From an uncultured Bacilli bacterium (GTDB lineage Bacteria; Bacillota_I; Bacilli_A; RF39; UBA660), in contig CAKOPK010000001.1 of NCBI GenBank assembly GCA_934099115.1, positions 95,966 through 159,965 of the forward strand: DNA of 64,000 nt, read 5' to 3'. Below the pieces are notes generated by a model, which had not been told where the DNA came from, did not search any database, and saw only the letters and a list, made by a program, of their open reading frames with translations. This document shows positions 45,796 to 54,288 of the stretch, piece after piece. Each line of letters starts with the position of its first letter. Positions within the stretch are counted from its first letter, which is position 1. Made by a program: the position numbers and the translations under genes.

Positions 45796-47059
45796 AATAG
45801 TTGCTTTACTTATTGCTTGTTTATTTTCTACTTTTGGTGTTTCATTTGTTTATTATAATTTTTCTGATGCTAAGATACATTTTAAATGGCCAGTTTATTT
45901 ACTTTATATTTTAGGCGTCCTCTTTTTAACTTTTGTTAAAATGTTTGATTTAAAGTATATTAGTCTTTTCTCATATTTTATTTTTTATCCAATATTATTT
46001 TGGAAGATAAAGCCATTACCTTTAAATAAATTTATATTTTATGTACTGTTTATTTGGCTATGTGGAACGTTCTTAGATTTATTTTCAATGCTTATTGTTT
46101 CTATGATATCCTTTTTATTTCATTATGATATATCATCTAATATGGATATTCTTACTATTGTAATGTCATTTTTCGTATTTGATATGTTAATTATATTGGG
46201 CAAGAGCGTTACTGTTAAGAGACTTGTTAATAAGTTATGGAAATCTATTTCTAGTTTTAAATTTGCTGATTTGGCATTAATCTTGTTTTCAATTTTTACT
46301 TTTATAATTGGATATGCAATTTTTTCAAATTTGCGTAATTTAAAATCTGGAATGTTATTAAATATAATTTTGTTACTTGTTTTGTTAGTGTTTATAGTAT
46401 TATTTAGATTTAAAGTTTATTCAGCCGAAGAAACTAAATTTTTGGAAACTTTAAAAGAGAATAATGAACTTTACATAAAAACAGAAGAAGAAAATAGTAT
46501 TTTTAAACATAATTTAATGGCTAAACTTTTGAGTATTAAATCTGTTTCTAATAAGAAAGCTGCTGCTTTAGTTGATGACTTAATTTTGCAGTTTAGTAAA
46601 AGCATTCATTTTTCAGAAAAAATGAGAGTAGTTCCTTATGGTATTAATGGAATTATCTATCAAAAATTAAATCCCTATTTGGATGAGATAAATGTTAATA
46701 TTTCAAATAATGTTCGTTATGATATTTTTACGGTTTTGAAGCCTAGACGTTATAATGTTTTTGTTGAGAAAATGGTTATTGCTTTAGATAATGCAATAGA
46801 AGCTTGTTTAAATAGTACTAAAAAGATTTTAACAATCGATTTATATGATGAAGAAGATTTTATTGTTATTGAAATTAGAAATACTTTTTCTAATGAGATT
46901 GATATTAGTTTATTAGGTACGAAAAATTATTCTTCAAAAGGTAAAAAGAGAGGTTGGGGAATATTCTCGAGTTTTAGAAACAGTGAAGCTATATTAAAGG
47001 TAAGTATTATTAATGATCAATTTGTTAGTAAGATTTCTGCTAAAAAGAAAATAACATAA
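45788..47059 (+). CDS. agrC: AgrC-like receptor histidine kinase
   Basis: 423-aa sensor kinase. Six or seven N-terminal membrane helices (residues 1-205) form the peptide sensor; a coiled-coil region leads to the HPK10-type phospho-His segment SIFKHNLMAKLLSIKS and a GHKL ATPase with the N box ALDNAIEACLN and G box KGKKRGWGIFS. It should sense the AgrD-derived cyclic peptide and phosphorylate AgrA. SD GGGAGG lies in the agrA end. Confidence 0.87.
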   Translation: MIKIVALLIACLFSTFGVSFVYYNFSDAKIHFKWPVYLLYILGVLFLTFVKMFDLKYISLFSYFIFYPILFWKIKPLPLNKFIFYVLFIWLCGTFLDLFSMLIVSMISFLFHYDISSNMDILTIVMSFFVFDMLIILGKSVTVKRLVNKLWKSISSFKFADLALILFSIFTFIIGYAIFSNLRNLKSGMLLNIILLLVLLVFIVLFRFKVYSAEETKFLETLKENNELYIKTEEENSIFKHNLMAKLLSIKSVSNKKAAALVDDLILQFSKSIHFSEKMRVVPYGINGIIYQKLNPYLDEINVNISNNVRYDIFTVLKPRRYNVFVEKMVIALDNAIEACLNSTKKILTIDLYDEEDFIVIEIRNTFSNEIDISLLGTKNYSSKGKKRGWGIFSSFRNSEAILKVSIINDQFVSKISAKKKIT

Positions 47060-47063
47060 AAAA

Positions 47064-47092
47064 TAAAGGAACTCAGGAAAGAGTTCTTTTAT
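47064..47092. terminator. Bidirectional terminator between agrC and agrD
   Basis: AAGGAACTC-AGGAAA-GAGTTCTTT stem with A-rich left and T-rich right flanks; placed between the convergent agrAC and agrBD transcription units. Confidence 0.7.
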
Positions 47093-47111
47093 CTTTTATT
47101 CTGGGTTAAAA

Positions 47112-47222
47112 TTAGATTAAATCTTCTGGGCATTCAGGCTCATCAAAAATAAACCATAATGTGTAAGGTGCTGCAGTAGCTTTTTCAGCTGCACCACTTA
47201 TTAAGTTTGCTAAAAATTCCAT
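47112..47222 (-). CDS. agrD: AgrD-like autoinducer pre-peptide
   Basis: 36-aa peptide: an amphipathic N-terminal leader MEFLANLISGAAEKATA, a core APYTLWFIF, and an acidic C-terminal recognition tail DEPECPEDLI. The tail matches the AgrB-cleaved DE-x-E-x-P-x-(E/D)-L pattern. The core has no Cys; the only ring-forming nucleophile in the right area is Thr, so a lactone rather than thiolactone is implied. AAGGAGGT precedes the ATG at 47222. The gene follows agrB by 61 bp and is convergent with agrC. Confidence 0.82.
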   Translation of the reverse strand: MEFLANLISGAAEKATAAPYTLWFIFDEPECPEDLI

Positions 47223-47283
47223 TCTTTTACCTCCTTTTTTTCTTCCTTTTGTTTAAATCTATATCAAATAATTTAAACCATGT

Positions 47284-47880
47284 TTATTTTTTATAATATT
47301 TATAATTATTAAATCTGGTATTTGTGATTTTATAAGTTATTGGATTTATCAATATACTTTGTACTATTAGTGAATATACTAATGGGTTTGTTATTAAATT
47401 ACTTTTACTAATATAGAAAATAATTGCATATATTAGGACTACTGTAATAGAAAATATTTTACACTTTGTTCTTTGTTTTTTTCTAATAAGTGGTCTTTTT
47501 GGAGTATCTGCTGGAGCCCATAGCATCATTCCAATTAATGAGGCACCAATTATGATATATCCTACTATATCTGAAAAGTTGTAGTTTTTTATCAATAATG
47601 GTATTACATTATAAATGGCTATTGTGGAAATCCAACACGCTATGTTGCTTTTTGCATGTAATCCAAAGCTAAAAGTACGTATACCAGCATAGAACAGTAA
47701 AAATAATAAAGTTTGAATAAGAGTATTTGATAAGAGTGCTATTATAAATACCACTGTTAATTTAACAAACAAACTGTAAATTCCTTCTAATCCATACCGT
47801 AGTTTTTTGATTTTTAAGTCATCACATTCTTGATATTTTTTTATAAAATTGATCGAAGAATTTACAAACTGCTCTTTCAT
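47284..47880 (-). CDS. agrB: AgrB-like pre-peptide processing membrane protease
   Basis: 198-aa integral membrane cysteine endopeptidase. The catalytic His and Cys stand in FGLHAKSNIACWIS with the usual seven-residue spacing, surrounded by about five membrane helices. It should cleave the AgrD tail and cyclise the core. ATG 47880 (MKEQFVNSS) follows AAGGAGA; extension to 47946 is not conserved. First gene of agrBD. Confidence 0.9.
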   Translation of the reverse strand: MKEQFVNSSINFIKKYQECDDLKIKKLRYGLEGIYSLFVKLTVVFIIALLSNTLIQTLLFLLFYAGIRTFSFGLHAKSNIACWISTIAIYNVIPLLIKNYNFSDIVGYIIIGASLIGMMLWAPADTPKRPLIRKKQRTKCKIFSITVVLIYAIIFYISKSNLITNPLVYSLIVQSILINPITYKITNTRFNNYKYYKK

Positions 47881-48174
47881 CTTTTTCTCCTTACTGTAGC
47901 TAAAGTATAACGCATCAAATTTAATTAATAAAGCGAATTGCTCCAAGAGATTAATTTTACGTTTAAATGATTTATAATATGGCTTAAGAGATACTAAAAG
48001 TTATTTTTAAACCAAAAATTAGGGTTTTTAGTTTTTACCACTTTTATTTTGAAAAATATTATGGTATCTTTAGGTTGTCCTAGTAATAAGAGAATAAAAA
48101 ATTATTCTTTATATTATGGGTCAGGGGAAGCTTATATGTTATAAGAATTACGAAGTAGAAAGGCGAGGTGTGAT

Positions 48175-48387
48175 ATGCTAGGTAAAGTTAAATGGTTTAA
48201 TAATGAAAAAGGCTATGGTTTTATTGAATATGAAGAACTTGAAGATATCTTTGTTCATTATTCTGCTATTGTTAAAGATGGTTATAAGACTTTAAAAGAA
48301 GGCTCTCTTGTAAACTTTAAGTTAATTGAAACTTCTAAAGGATTACAAGCTGTAGACGTTTGCGAAAAAGAATTAACTACTATTTAA
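48175..48387 (+). CDS. Cold shock protein (CSD fold)
   Basis: 70-aa single cold-shock domain RNA chaperone. KVKWFNNEKGYGFIEYE contains RNP1 (KGYGFIEY) and DIFVHYSAI contains RNP2 (IFVHY). Preceded by AGGCGAGGTG and a roughly 230 bp upstream region that includes an AGAATAA/TTATTCT hairpin near 48090-48110, possibly a 5' leader. Monocistronic with its own terminator. Confidence 0.93.
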   Translation: MLGKVKWFNNEKGYGFIEYEELEDIFVHYSAIVKDGYKTLKEGSLVNFKLIETSKGLQAVDVCEKELTTI

Positions 48388-48403
48388 TTTAGTAGTTTTT
48401 TTT
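48375..48403 (+). terminator. Terminator after cold shock gene
   Basis: AACTACTA / TAGTAGTT stem followed by a T run, overlapping the last codons. Confidence 0.8.
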
Positions 48404-48444
48404 AACAATTCGTGATATAATAAACTTGAAGGTAAGGTGATTAT

Positions 48445-48978
48445 ATGGAACTCTATATTAGAGGAGACAAATTAACAGTTACAAAAGCAATAAAGGATTA
48501 TGTCACAGAGAAAATTGGTAGACTTGATAAATACTTTGATAGTGATAAAAATATAAAAGCTACTGTAATAATTCGTGTTAAGAATGGTGAACAAATTATT
48601 GAAGTAACTGTTCCAACTAATAAGTTTACTTTAAGAGCAGAAGAAGCTCATGATGATTTATATTCTGCTATTGATTTAGTGGTAGATAAGTTAGAAAGAC
48701 AAATTAGAAAAAATAAAACAAAATTAAATCATAAATATAAAAATATTATAGAACTTGATATTAATACAGATTTTGATGTTGATAAAGATGAAGAGGAAGA
48801 TTTAAAAGTAGTTAAAAGAAAAAATATAGATAGTAAACCTATGGATGAAGAGGAAGCTATTTTACAAATGGAACTTTTAAATCATGATTTCTTCGTATTT
48901 AAGAATGTTGATGAAGAATGTGTTTCTGTTATGTATAGAAGAAAAGATGGAAATTATGGTATCATTAATGTTAAATAA
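48445..48978 (+). CDS. hpf: Ribosome hibernation promoting factor, long form
   Basis: 177-aa long HPF that dimerises 70S ribosomes into inactive 100S particles. The N-terminal HPF/RaiA domain (IRGDKLTVTKAIKDYVTEKIGRLDKYFD ... AEEAHDDLYSAIDLVVDKLERQIRK) is followed by a flexible linker and the C-terminal dimerisation domain (PMDEEEAILQMELLNHDFFVFKNVDE ... VMYRRKDGNYGII). It precedes secA, as in many Firmicutes. Confidence 0.95.
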   Translation: MELYIRGDKLTVTKAIKDYVTEKIGRLDKYFDSDKNIKATVIIRVKNGEQIIEVTVPTNKFTLRAEEAHDDLYSAIDLVVDKLERQIRKNKTKLNHKYKNIIELDINTDFDVDKDEEEDLKVVKRKNIDSKPMDEEEAILQMELLNHDFFVFKNVDEECVSVMYRRKDGNYGIINVK

Positions 48979-49000
48979 GTGGTTTTAAGCCACTTTTTTA
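48977..49000 (+). terminator. Terminator after hpf
   Basis: AAGTGG / CCACTT stem followed by T run, beginning at the hpf stop codon. Confidence 0.75.
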
Positions 49001-49115
49001 GTGTAGAAATAAAAAATATTAGAGTAAAAACATACTCTTTTCTTTTAAACTATGTAAATTGTTTGTGCTGAGGCTTTAAATATGATATAATTTTGAAATG
49101 GAAGGTGAAATACAG

Positions 49116-51599
49116 ATGGGATTTTTACGTAAATTATTAGATACTGAATATAAAGAATTAAAAAGATTTGAAAAATATGCTGATGCAATAGTTGCTAAAG
49201 ATGAAGAAATGAGTAAATTATCTGATGAAGAATTAAAAGCAAAAACAGAAGAATTTAAAAAAGAATTAGAGAATGGAAAAACATTAGATGATTTAATAGT
49301 TCCTGCTTTTGCTGTAGCTAGAGAAGCTGCTTATAGAGTAATTGGAGAGAAACCATATTATGTTCAAATATTAGGTGGTTTAGCACTTCATTTTGGTAAT
49401 ATTGCGGAAATGAAAACTGGTGAAGGTAAAACTTTAACAGAGACTATGCCTACATATTTAAATGCTTTAACTGGTAAAGGGGTTCATATTGTTACTGTTA
49501 ATGAATTCCTTGCTAAACGTGACTCAGAGTGGATGGGAAATATTTATCGTTTTTTAGGACTTAGCGTTGGATTAAATATGAGAGAATTATCTCCAAAAGA
49601 GAAGAAAGAGGCTTATGATGCTGATATTTTATATTCTACTAACAATGAGATTGGTTTTGATTATTTAAGAGATAATATGGTAGCTCGTCGTGAAGATAGA
49701 GTGCAAAGACCTCTTAATTATTGTATTGTTGATGAGGTAGATTCTATTTTAATAGATGAAGCTAGAACACCACTTATTATTTCTGGAGGAAGATTTAATT
49801 CTAAAAATTTATATGTAGATGCAGATAAAGCTGTTAAAAAATTAAGTGAAAATGCTGATTATGTTGTAGATGCTAAGACTAAAAGTGTTTCTTTAACCGA
49901 AGAAGGTAGTAAAAAGATTGAAAATATTTTTCATTTAAAGAATTTATATGATTTAGACAATACCGCTTTAGTACATCATTTAAATCAGGCTTTAAAAGCT
50001 AATTATGGGTTTAAAAAAGATGTTGATTATGTAGTTAATAATGATGAAGTTATTATAGTTGACCAGTTTACTGGTAGATTAATGCAAGGACGTCAATTTA
50101 GTGATGGATTACATCAAGCAATAGAAGCTAAAGAGGGAGTTACTATTAATACTGAAACAAAAACTATGGCTACTATTACATTTCAAAATTTATTTAGAAT
50201 GTATAATAAATTATCCGGTATGACAGGTACTGCTAAGACAGAAGAAGAAGAATTTAGAAATATTTATAATATGTATGTTATTCAAATACCTACTAATAAG
50301 CCTGTTATTCGTGAAGATTTAGCAGATTTAGTATATGCTACAAGTGATGCTAAATATAAAGCAATTATTGCTACTGTTAAGGAAATTCATGAAACTGGTA
50401 GACCTATCTTAATTGGTACTATTAGTGTAGAAGCAAATGAATATTTAAGTAAATTATTAGATAAAGCTGGTCTTAAACATGAAACTTTAAATGCTAAAAA
50501 TCATGAGAGAGAAGCTGAAATAATTGCTCATGCTGGTGAAAAAAATGCTATTACTTTAGCAACTAATATGGCCGGTCGTGGTACAGATATTAAGCTTGGT
50601 GAAGGTGTTTTAGAGCTAGGTGGTTTATGTGTAATTGGTACAGAAAGACATGAGTCTCGTCGTATTGATAATCAGTTACGTGGTCGTGCTGGACGTCAAG
50701 GGGATCCTGGTATGAGTCAATTCTTTGTTTCGTTTGATGATGACTTAATGAGGAGATTTGGTACTGACCGAATTAAATCTATGCTACAAAATTTAGGTGT
50801 TGATGACCAAGCAATACGTAGTAAAACTTTAACGCGTTCTATTGAGTCTGCTCAAAAGAAAGTAGAAGGCAATAACTATGATATTCGTAAGAGTTTATTA
50901 GATTATGATAATGTTTTAAATGAACAAAGAGAGATTATTTATGCAAGACGTAATGAAGTATTAGATATGGATTCTATTCATGATAGAGTTATTACTACAT
51001 TTAGAAATGTTATTGCAGATTTATGTGAATCTCATATTGAACCAGAGGGTTATTTGACTGAAGGGGATAAAGATGAGATTGTAGAATATGTTAATAATAA
51101 TTATTTAAAAAAGAATAATTTGAAATTTGTTGATATTAAAGATTTAAATGATGAAGAAACTGTGTCTTATATTACAGATTTAGTTATAGATGATTATGAA
51201 AAGAAGATTAAAGATGTTCCTGTTAGCGATGATTTTGAGAAAGCAATTACTTTAAGAGTTATAGATTCTAATTGGGTTGATCATATGAGTGCTATGGAAC
51301 ATTTAAAAGAAGGCATTGGTCTTCGTGGTTATGGACAGGTAAATCCTATTCAGGCTTATACAATGGAAGGTTTTGAATTATTTGAAAGCTTTTTAACTAG
51401 AATTGATAATCAAATTGCTACATTCTTATTAAACGCTGAAATAAGACAAAATATTGAGAGAAAGCAAACTTTAGAGGGGAAAGCTAATGATGGTAAAGAG
51501 AAAGAGAAAGCTGCACCTAAAAAAGTGAATAAAGTGGGAAGAAATGATTTATGTCCTTGTGGCAGTGGACGCAAGTATAAACAGTGTTGCGGAAAATAA
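49116..51599 (+). CDS. secA: Preprotein translocase ATPase SecA
   Basis: 827-aa motor of the Sec translocon. It has NBD1 with MKTGEGKTL, the DEVDSILIDEARTPLIISG Walker B region, the preprotein-crosslinking domain, NBD2 (TNMAGRGTDI, LRGRAGRQGDPG), the helical scaffold (RVIDSNWVDHMSAMEHLKEGIGLRGYGQ), and the C-terminal SEC-C zinc tail NDLCPCGSGRKYKQCCGK. ATG 49116 follows AAGGTG. prfB, the usual next gene, is absent. Its last 40 bp and terminator occur again at 53.6 kb and, partly, at 60.1 kb: see the mobile-element entries. Confidence 0.97.
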   Translation: MGFLRKLLDTEYKELKRFEKYADAIVAKDEEMSKLSDEELKAKTEEFKKELENGKTLDDLIVPAFAVAREAAYRVIGEKPYYVQILGGLALHFGNIAEMKTGEGKTLTETMPTYLNALTGKGVHIVTVNEFLAKRDSEWMGNIYRFLGLSVGLNMRELSPKEKKEAYDADILYSTNNEIGFDYLRDNMVARREDRVQRPLNYCIVDEVDSILIDEARTPLIISGGRFNSKNLYVDADKAVKKLSENADYVVDAKTKSVSLTEEGSKKIENIFHLKNLYDLDNTALVHHLNQALKANYGFKKDVDYVVNNDEVIIVDQFTGRLMQGRQFSDGLHQAIEAKEGVTINTETKTMATITFQNLFRMYNKLSGMTGTAKTEEEEFRNIYNMYVIQIPTNKPVIREDLADLVYATSDAKYKAIIATVKEIHETGRPILIGTISVEANEYLSKLLDKAGLKHETLNAKNHEREAEIIAHAGEKNAITLATNMAGRGTDIKLGEGVLELGGLCVIGTERHESRRIDNQLRGRAGRQGDPGMSQFFVSFDDDLMRRFGTDRIKSMLQNLGVDDQAIRSKTLTRSIESAQKKVEGNNYDIRKSLLDYDNVLNEQREIIYARRNEVLDMDSIHDRVITTFRNVIADLCESHIEPEGYLTEGDKDEIVEYVNNNYLKKNNLKFVDIKDLNDEETVSYITDLVIDDYEKKIKDVPVSDDFEKAITLRVIDSNWVDHMSAMEHLKEGIGLRGYGQVNPIQAYTMEGFELFESFLTRIDNQIATFLLNAEIRQNIERKQTLEGKANDGKEKEKAAPKKVNKVGRNDLCPCGSGRKYKQCCGK

Positions 51600-51641
51600 G
51601 CTCGTAAAGCCTTATAAATAAAGGACTTGCGAGCTTTTTAC
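51598..51641 (+). terminator. Terminator after secA
   Basis: AAGCTCG / CGAGCTT outer stem with an inner AAG-CC / GGACTT stem and a T run. A diverged copy follows the secA-tail duplicate at 53655. Confidence 0.75.
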
Positions 51642-51679
51642 TACTTACAATTTTTAGGTAATTTTACCTCGAAAAAGTG

Positions 51680-51701
51680 TTTTAGATAAGTTTTAGATAA
51701 G
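51680..51701 (+). repeat. Direct repeat pair TTTTAGATAAG (left)
   Basis: Two exact abutting copies of TTTTAGATAAG just downstream of the secA terminator. A related pair lies at 53488-53510 near the other end of element A. Confidence 0.6.
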
Positions 51702-51785
51702 TTTTTTAAACAGTTTTAAACCTTTTAAGATTATAAATGAACATAGAAAAATATGATATAATTGATATGGTAGGTAGTGAAATTT

Positions 51786-52517
51786 ATGGGATTATTTAGT
51801 AAGCTTTTTAATAAAAATAATAAAGAAATAAGTTTTAGTATAAATCTAAATATTAATGATAATTTTGATCCTGAAGAGTATTCAAGATATAATGAAGAAA
51901 GAAAAAAAGAATTTATGGATAAATATGATTTAACTACAATTGAAGGAATTAAATCTATTCCAATATCTGAAGCAAAGAAATATCCGGATGGTGGTAAAAG
52001 TGTAGTTTATATGCCAGAGCAAATTTTGAATAGACAAGCTACGGAATACAAAAAAGAAAATAAATATGATTTGGCGATTGAATGTTTAAAGAAAGCAAAT
52101 GAATTATACCCATATTCTTTTTATGCATATCAAAGAAATAATTATGAAAGATTAGTTGATTTTATGATATTAGCAAAAAGATTTGAAGCAGCTAAGGAAA
52201 CACATCATCAATTAGATATTACTATTGGTAGTAGACTTGATGAATTAAAAAAACTACAATTATATGCTGAAGAATCTGGAACTGAATCTAAAGAAGATTA
52301 TTACAACAGAGTTATCAAACCAAGTATAGATGAAGAAAAAGATAAAGAAGAATATTATTGGTTATTAGAAAATCTTCCTTCAATTGCTCCCAAGTCTTTT
52401 GGCGGATATAGAAAAATGAAAAATACTCAATCAGATAATTATAAGAAAATAATTAATGAGGTTAATAATAAAGGTTATGATTTAAACACAGTAACTTTTT
52501 GGAAATTAAATAATTAA
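51786..52517 (+). CDS. TPR-like protein, element A
   Basis: 243-aa soluble protein of unknown function. Residues 1-8 are MGLFSKLF, a motif shared with the next gene. A central helical stretch (NRQATEYKKENKYDLAIECLKKANELYPYSFYAYQRNNYERLVDFMILAKRFEAAKETHHQLD) reads as one to two tetratricopeptide-like units. No catalytic motif or membrane segment is visible. ATG 51786 follows GGTAGTGA better than ATG 51777. It is separated from the next gene by 37 bp and probably co-transcribed. Confidence 0.65.
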   Translation: MGLFSKLFNKNNKEISFSINLNINDNFDPEEYSRYNEERKKEFMDKYDLTTIEGIKSIPISEAKKYPDGGKSVVYMPEQILNRQATEYKKENKYDLAIECLKKANELYPYSFYAYQRNNYERLVDFMILAKRFEAAKETHHQLDITIGSRLDELKKLQLYAEESGTESKEDYYNRVIKPSIDEEKDKEEYYWLLENLPSIAPKSFGGYRKMKNTQSDNYKKIINEVNNKGYDLNTVTFWKLNN

Positions 52518-52554
52518 AATTATGATATAATATTATTATATATGAGGTGATATT

Positions 52555-53453
52555 GTGGGATTGTTTAGTAAAAAATGTGATATATGTTTTAAAATGAAAT
52601 CAGGAGTTAAGAAAAATAGAAAAGGTTGGAATGTTTGTAATGATTGCAGAAATCTAGCGCTTAACAGAATGACAAATGACGAGTTACAAGACGCAAATAT
52701 TCAAGAAATAAGTTATGCATCAAGAAATGGTAGTTTATCTAAAACTATAGAATTAATTGAAGCAGAACATTATTCTATAATAGAAGCTTTAGATGAGTTA
52801 AAACCAGATGCAGAAGATGTTAATCTAATGTTAAAAAATGATGAAGTTTGTTACTACTATGGTGGTGCAAGATCTTATCATGAAAAAAACATTATTACAG
52901 CATATAAAAGTTCAAGTTCAGGTGTAAGTGTAAGAGTTGTAAGAGGATTTTCAATTAGAAGCGGTAGCTCAATTACTATTCCAATTAGAAGTAATGTATC
53001 TGAAACTTACGAAGGTGACTTATATATTACAAATAAAAGAATTATACTATTAACAAAAAAAATGGATTCGATTTAGGTATAGATACAATTAATGCAATTG
53101 AACCTTTTAAAAATGGATTTAGAGTTTTTTATAAAGATAAATGTTATACAGTCATAACTTATGATAATCCTGCTATATTTTATGTTTTAGAATTAATTAA
53201 CAGATTATTAGCTGGTGAGGGTGATAAAAGAATTACAAGTAAGGAATCATTAGATACAAATAATGATGAATTATATGAAAAAGCAAAAGACTTAGTAATA
53301 GATTTACAAAAAGCTAGTGCATCTTTAATTCAATTAAAATTAAAAATAGACTATGATACTGCTTTAGAAATTATAAATAGACTAGAAAAAGAAGGCATTG
53401 TAGGTCCTGCAAATGGAAGCAATCCTCGTGAGGTATATGTTAAAAATAATTGA
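52555..53453 (+). pseudogene. Zinc-ribbon/PH-like/FtsK-gamma protein with -1 frameshift
   Basis: Frame 1 (52555-53076, GTG start) encodes MGLFSKK, a CxxC...CxxC zinc ribbon (CDICFKM, CNDCRN), then a beta-rich PH-like domain that stops abruptly at YITNKRIILLTKK. The -1 frame continues the same domain (NGFDLGIDTINAIEPFKNGFRVFY) and ends with a clear FtsK/SpoIIIE gamma winged helix (AKDLVIDLQKASASLIQLKLKIDYDTALEIINRLEKEGIVGP, then NGSNPREVYV) to the TGA at 53453. The shift falls in eight A at 53055-53062, where ACA-AAA-AAA forms the heptamer A_AAA_AAA. It may be programmed frameshifting, a mutation or a sequencing error. The domain set suggests DNA binding. Confidence 0.65.
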
Positions 53454-53487
53454 TTAGAATAATAAGATATAATTGAAATTTAATATT

Positions 53488-53510
53488 TTTTAGATAAGTT
53501 ATTAGATAAG
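53488..53510 (+). repeat. Direct repeat pair TTAGATAAG (right)
   Basis: Two copies of (T)TTAGATAAG in tandem, the counterpart of the pair at 51680-51701, about 100 bp before the secA-tail duplicate. Confidence 0.5.
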
Positions 53511-53609
53511 TTGTGAGAAAAAAACTTACAATTATTGAGTAAAAAATTATTAGTTTAAAATAAAAAATACCAATTTAAAAGGAAAAAATTACTTAGTTGT
53601 TTTAATATC

Positions 53610-53657
53610 TTACCTTGTGGCAGTGGCAAGAAATATAAACAATGTTGTGGTAAATAA
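53610..53657 (+). pseudogene. secA 3'-end duplicate 1 (putative att site)
   Basis: Encodes LPCGSGKKYKQCCGK-stop, the SecA zinc tail, with synonymous changes relative to secA (for example TGTTGTGGT versus TGTTGCGGA). Similarity continues about 45 bp past the stop into a copy of the secA terminator region (TAAATAAGC, ATAAATAA, TGCGAG). No gene body precedes it, so it is a detached tail. Confidence 0.75.
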
Positions 53658-53877
53658 GCCCGCGAACCTGCATAAATAAGGGAATGCGAGGATTTTGACC
53701 ACATCAAATTTGGCCGAAAATAGCCATTTGACCACATTTAGACCACAAAATTTTGAGTTGTTGGCAAAACTATTCAATGAATGTGAATAAATGTAATGAA
53801 GATGTTATCAAACGATGACATCTTTTTTTGCATTCACAGGAAGGAGTAAATGTTATTCAGTACATATATATACATAA

Positions 53878-54124
53878 GAAGAAATAGAAATAATTTTAGA
53901 TGGATTTTAAAGATTTACCATATATCTATTATTTGTTTTTAATTATATATTGTACAGGATTAACAGTTCCTGAAGTATATTGATTAACATGGAATAATAT
54001 GGATTTTGATGATAAAATGTTGAATATCGATAAAAAAATAATAAAAAAGAATAAAAATATACTTTCTAAAAGATATAGCATAGAAAAAGAGAATTTATTA
54101 TTATGACCACTTATAATATCTATG
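53878..54124 (+). pseudogene. Tyrosine recombinase (integrase) remnant
   Basis: Three-frame reading gives EEIEIILDG, then after a frameshift near 53903 FKDLPYIYYLFLIIYCTGLTVPEVY, a TGA, LTWNNMDFDDKMLNIDKKIIKKNKN and a further TGA at 54104. This is the start of the catalytic domain of phage-type integrases (TGLR-SE--LTW-DIDF; the catalytic Arg is already Thr). N-terminal and C-terminal parts are not recognisable. The decay supports loss of mobility. Confidence 0.72.
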
Positions 54125-54191
54125 TGAAAATAACTGATAAAAAGGAAATTGATATAGTGGCTGGCTTTTTAGCAAATATTTCGTAATAAAA

Positions 54192-54203
54192 TTGTATATA
54201 CAA
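54192..54203. promoter_or_regulatory. Palindrome TTGTATATACAA, candidate operator
   Basis: Perfect 12 bp inverted repeat about 90 bp upstream of the 446-aa gene and 20 bp before TATATAAT-like sequence. The operon encodes a winged-helix protein that could bind here. Inference only. Confidence 0.35.
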
Positions 54204-54288
54204 ATCTTCTTTTATAGTATATAATGGAGATTGAAAAATGAGAATTAAAAAGAGCATTTAATTAATAGAAATGGATTGATAATTACAA

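Larger units (their letters stand above)
51600..53657 (+). mobile_element. Putative integrative element A at the secA 3' end
   Basis: Segment between the real secA tail and its first duplicate (53610-53657). Each side has a pair of TTTTAGATAAG-like 11-mers (51680-51701; 53488-53510), which resemble recombinase arm sites. Cargo: a TPR-like protein and a PH-like/FtsK-gamma protein. No integrase is visible, so it may be a passenger or a remnant that used the recombinase of element B. Boundaries are inferred from the duplicated secA tail. Confidence 0.5.
53658..54288. other. Left end of element B, no intact gene
   Basis: Holds the copied secA terminator (to about 53695), TTGACCACAT-type direct repeats (about 53695-53745; TTTGACCACAT, TTTAGACCACA), an AGATGT...ACATCT hairpin with T run near 53798-53828 that can act as a terminator, the integrase remnant (53878-54124), and a perfect 12 bp palindrome TTGTATATACAA (54192-54203). 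Confidence 0.65.

Noticed and set aside
52555..53076. Complete 173-aa protein ending in KKMDSI.
   Set aside because: The stop interrupts a beta-rich domain that continues in the -1 frame to a conserved FtsK gamma domain, so treating it as complete would mislead.
53555..53737. Minus-strand 60-aa frame over the secA-tail duplicate.
   Set aside because: It is antisense to the SEC-C tail copy and terminator, has no Shine-Dalgarno and no recognisable domain.
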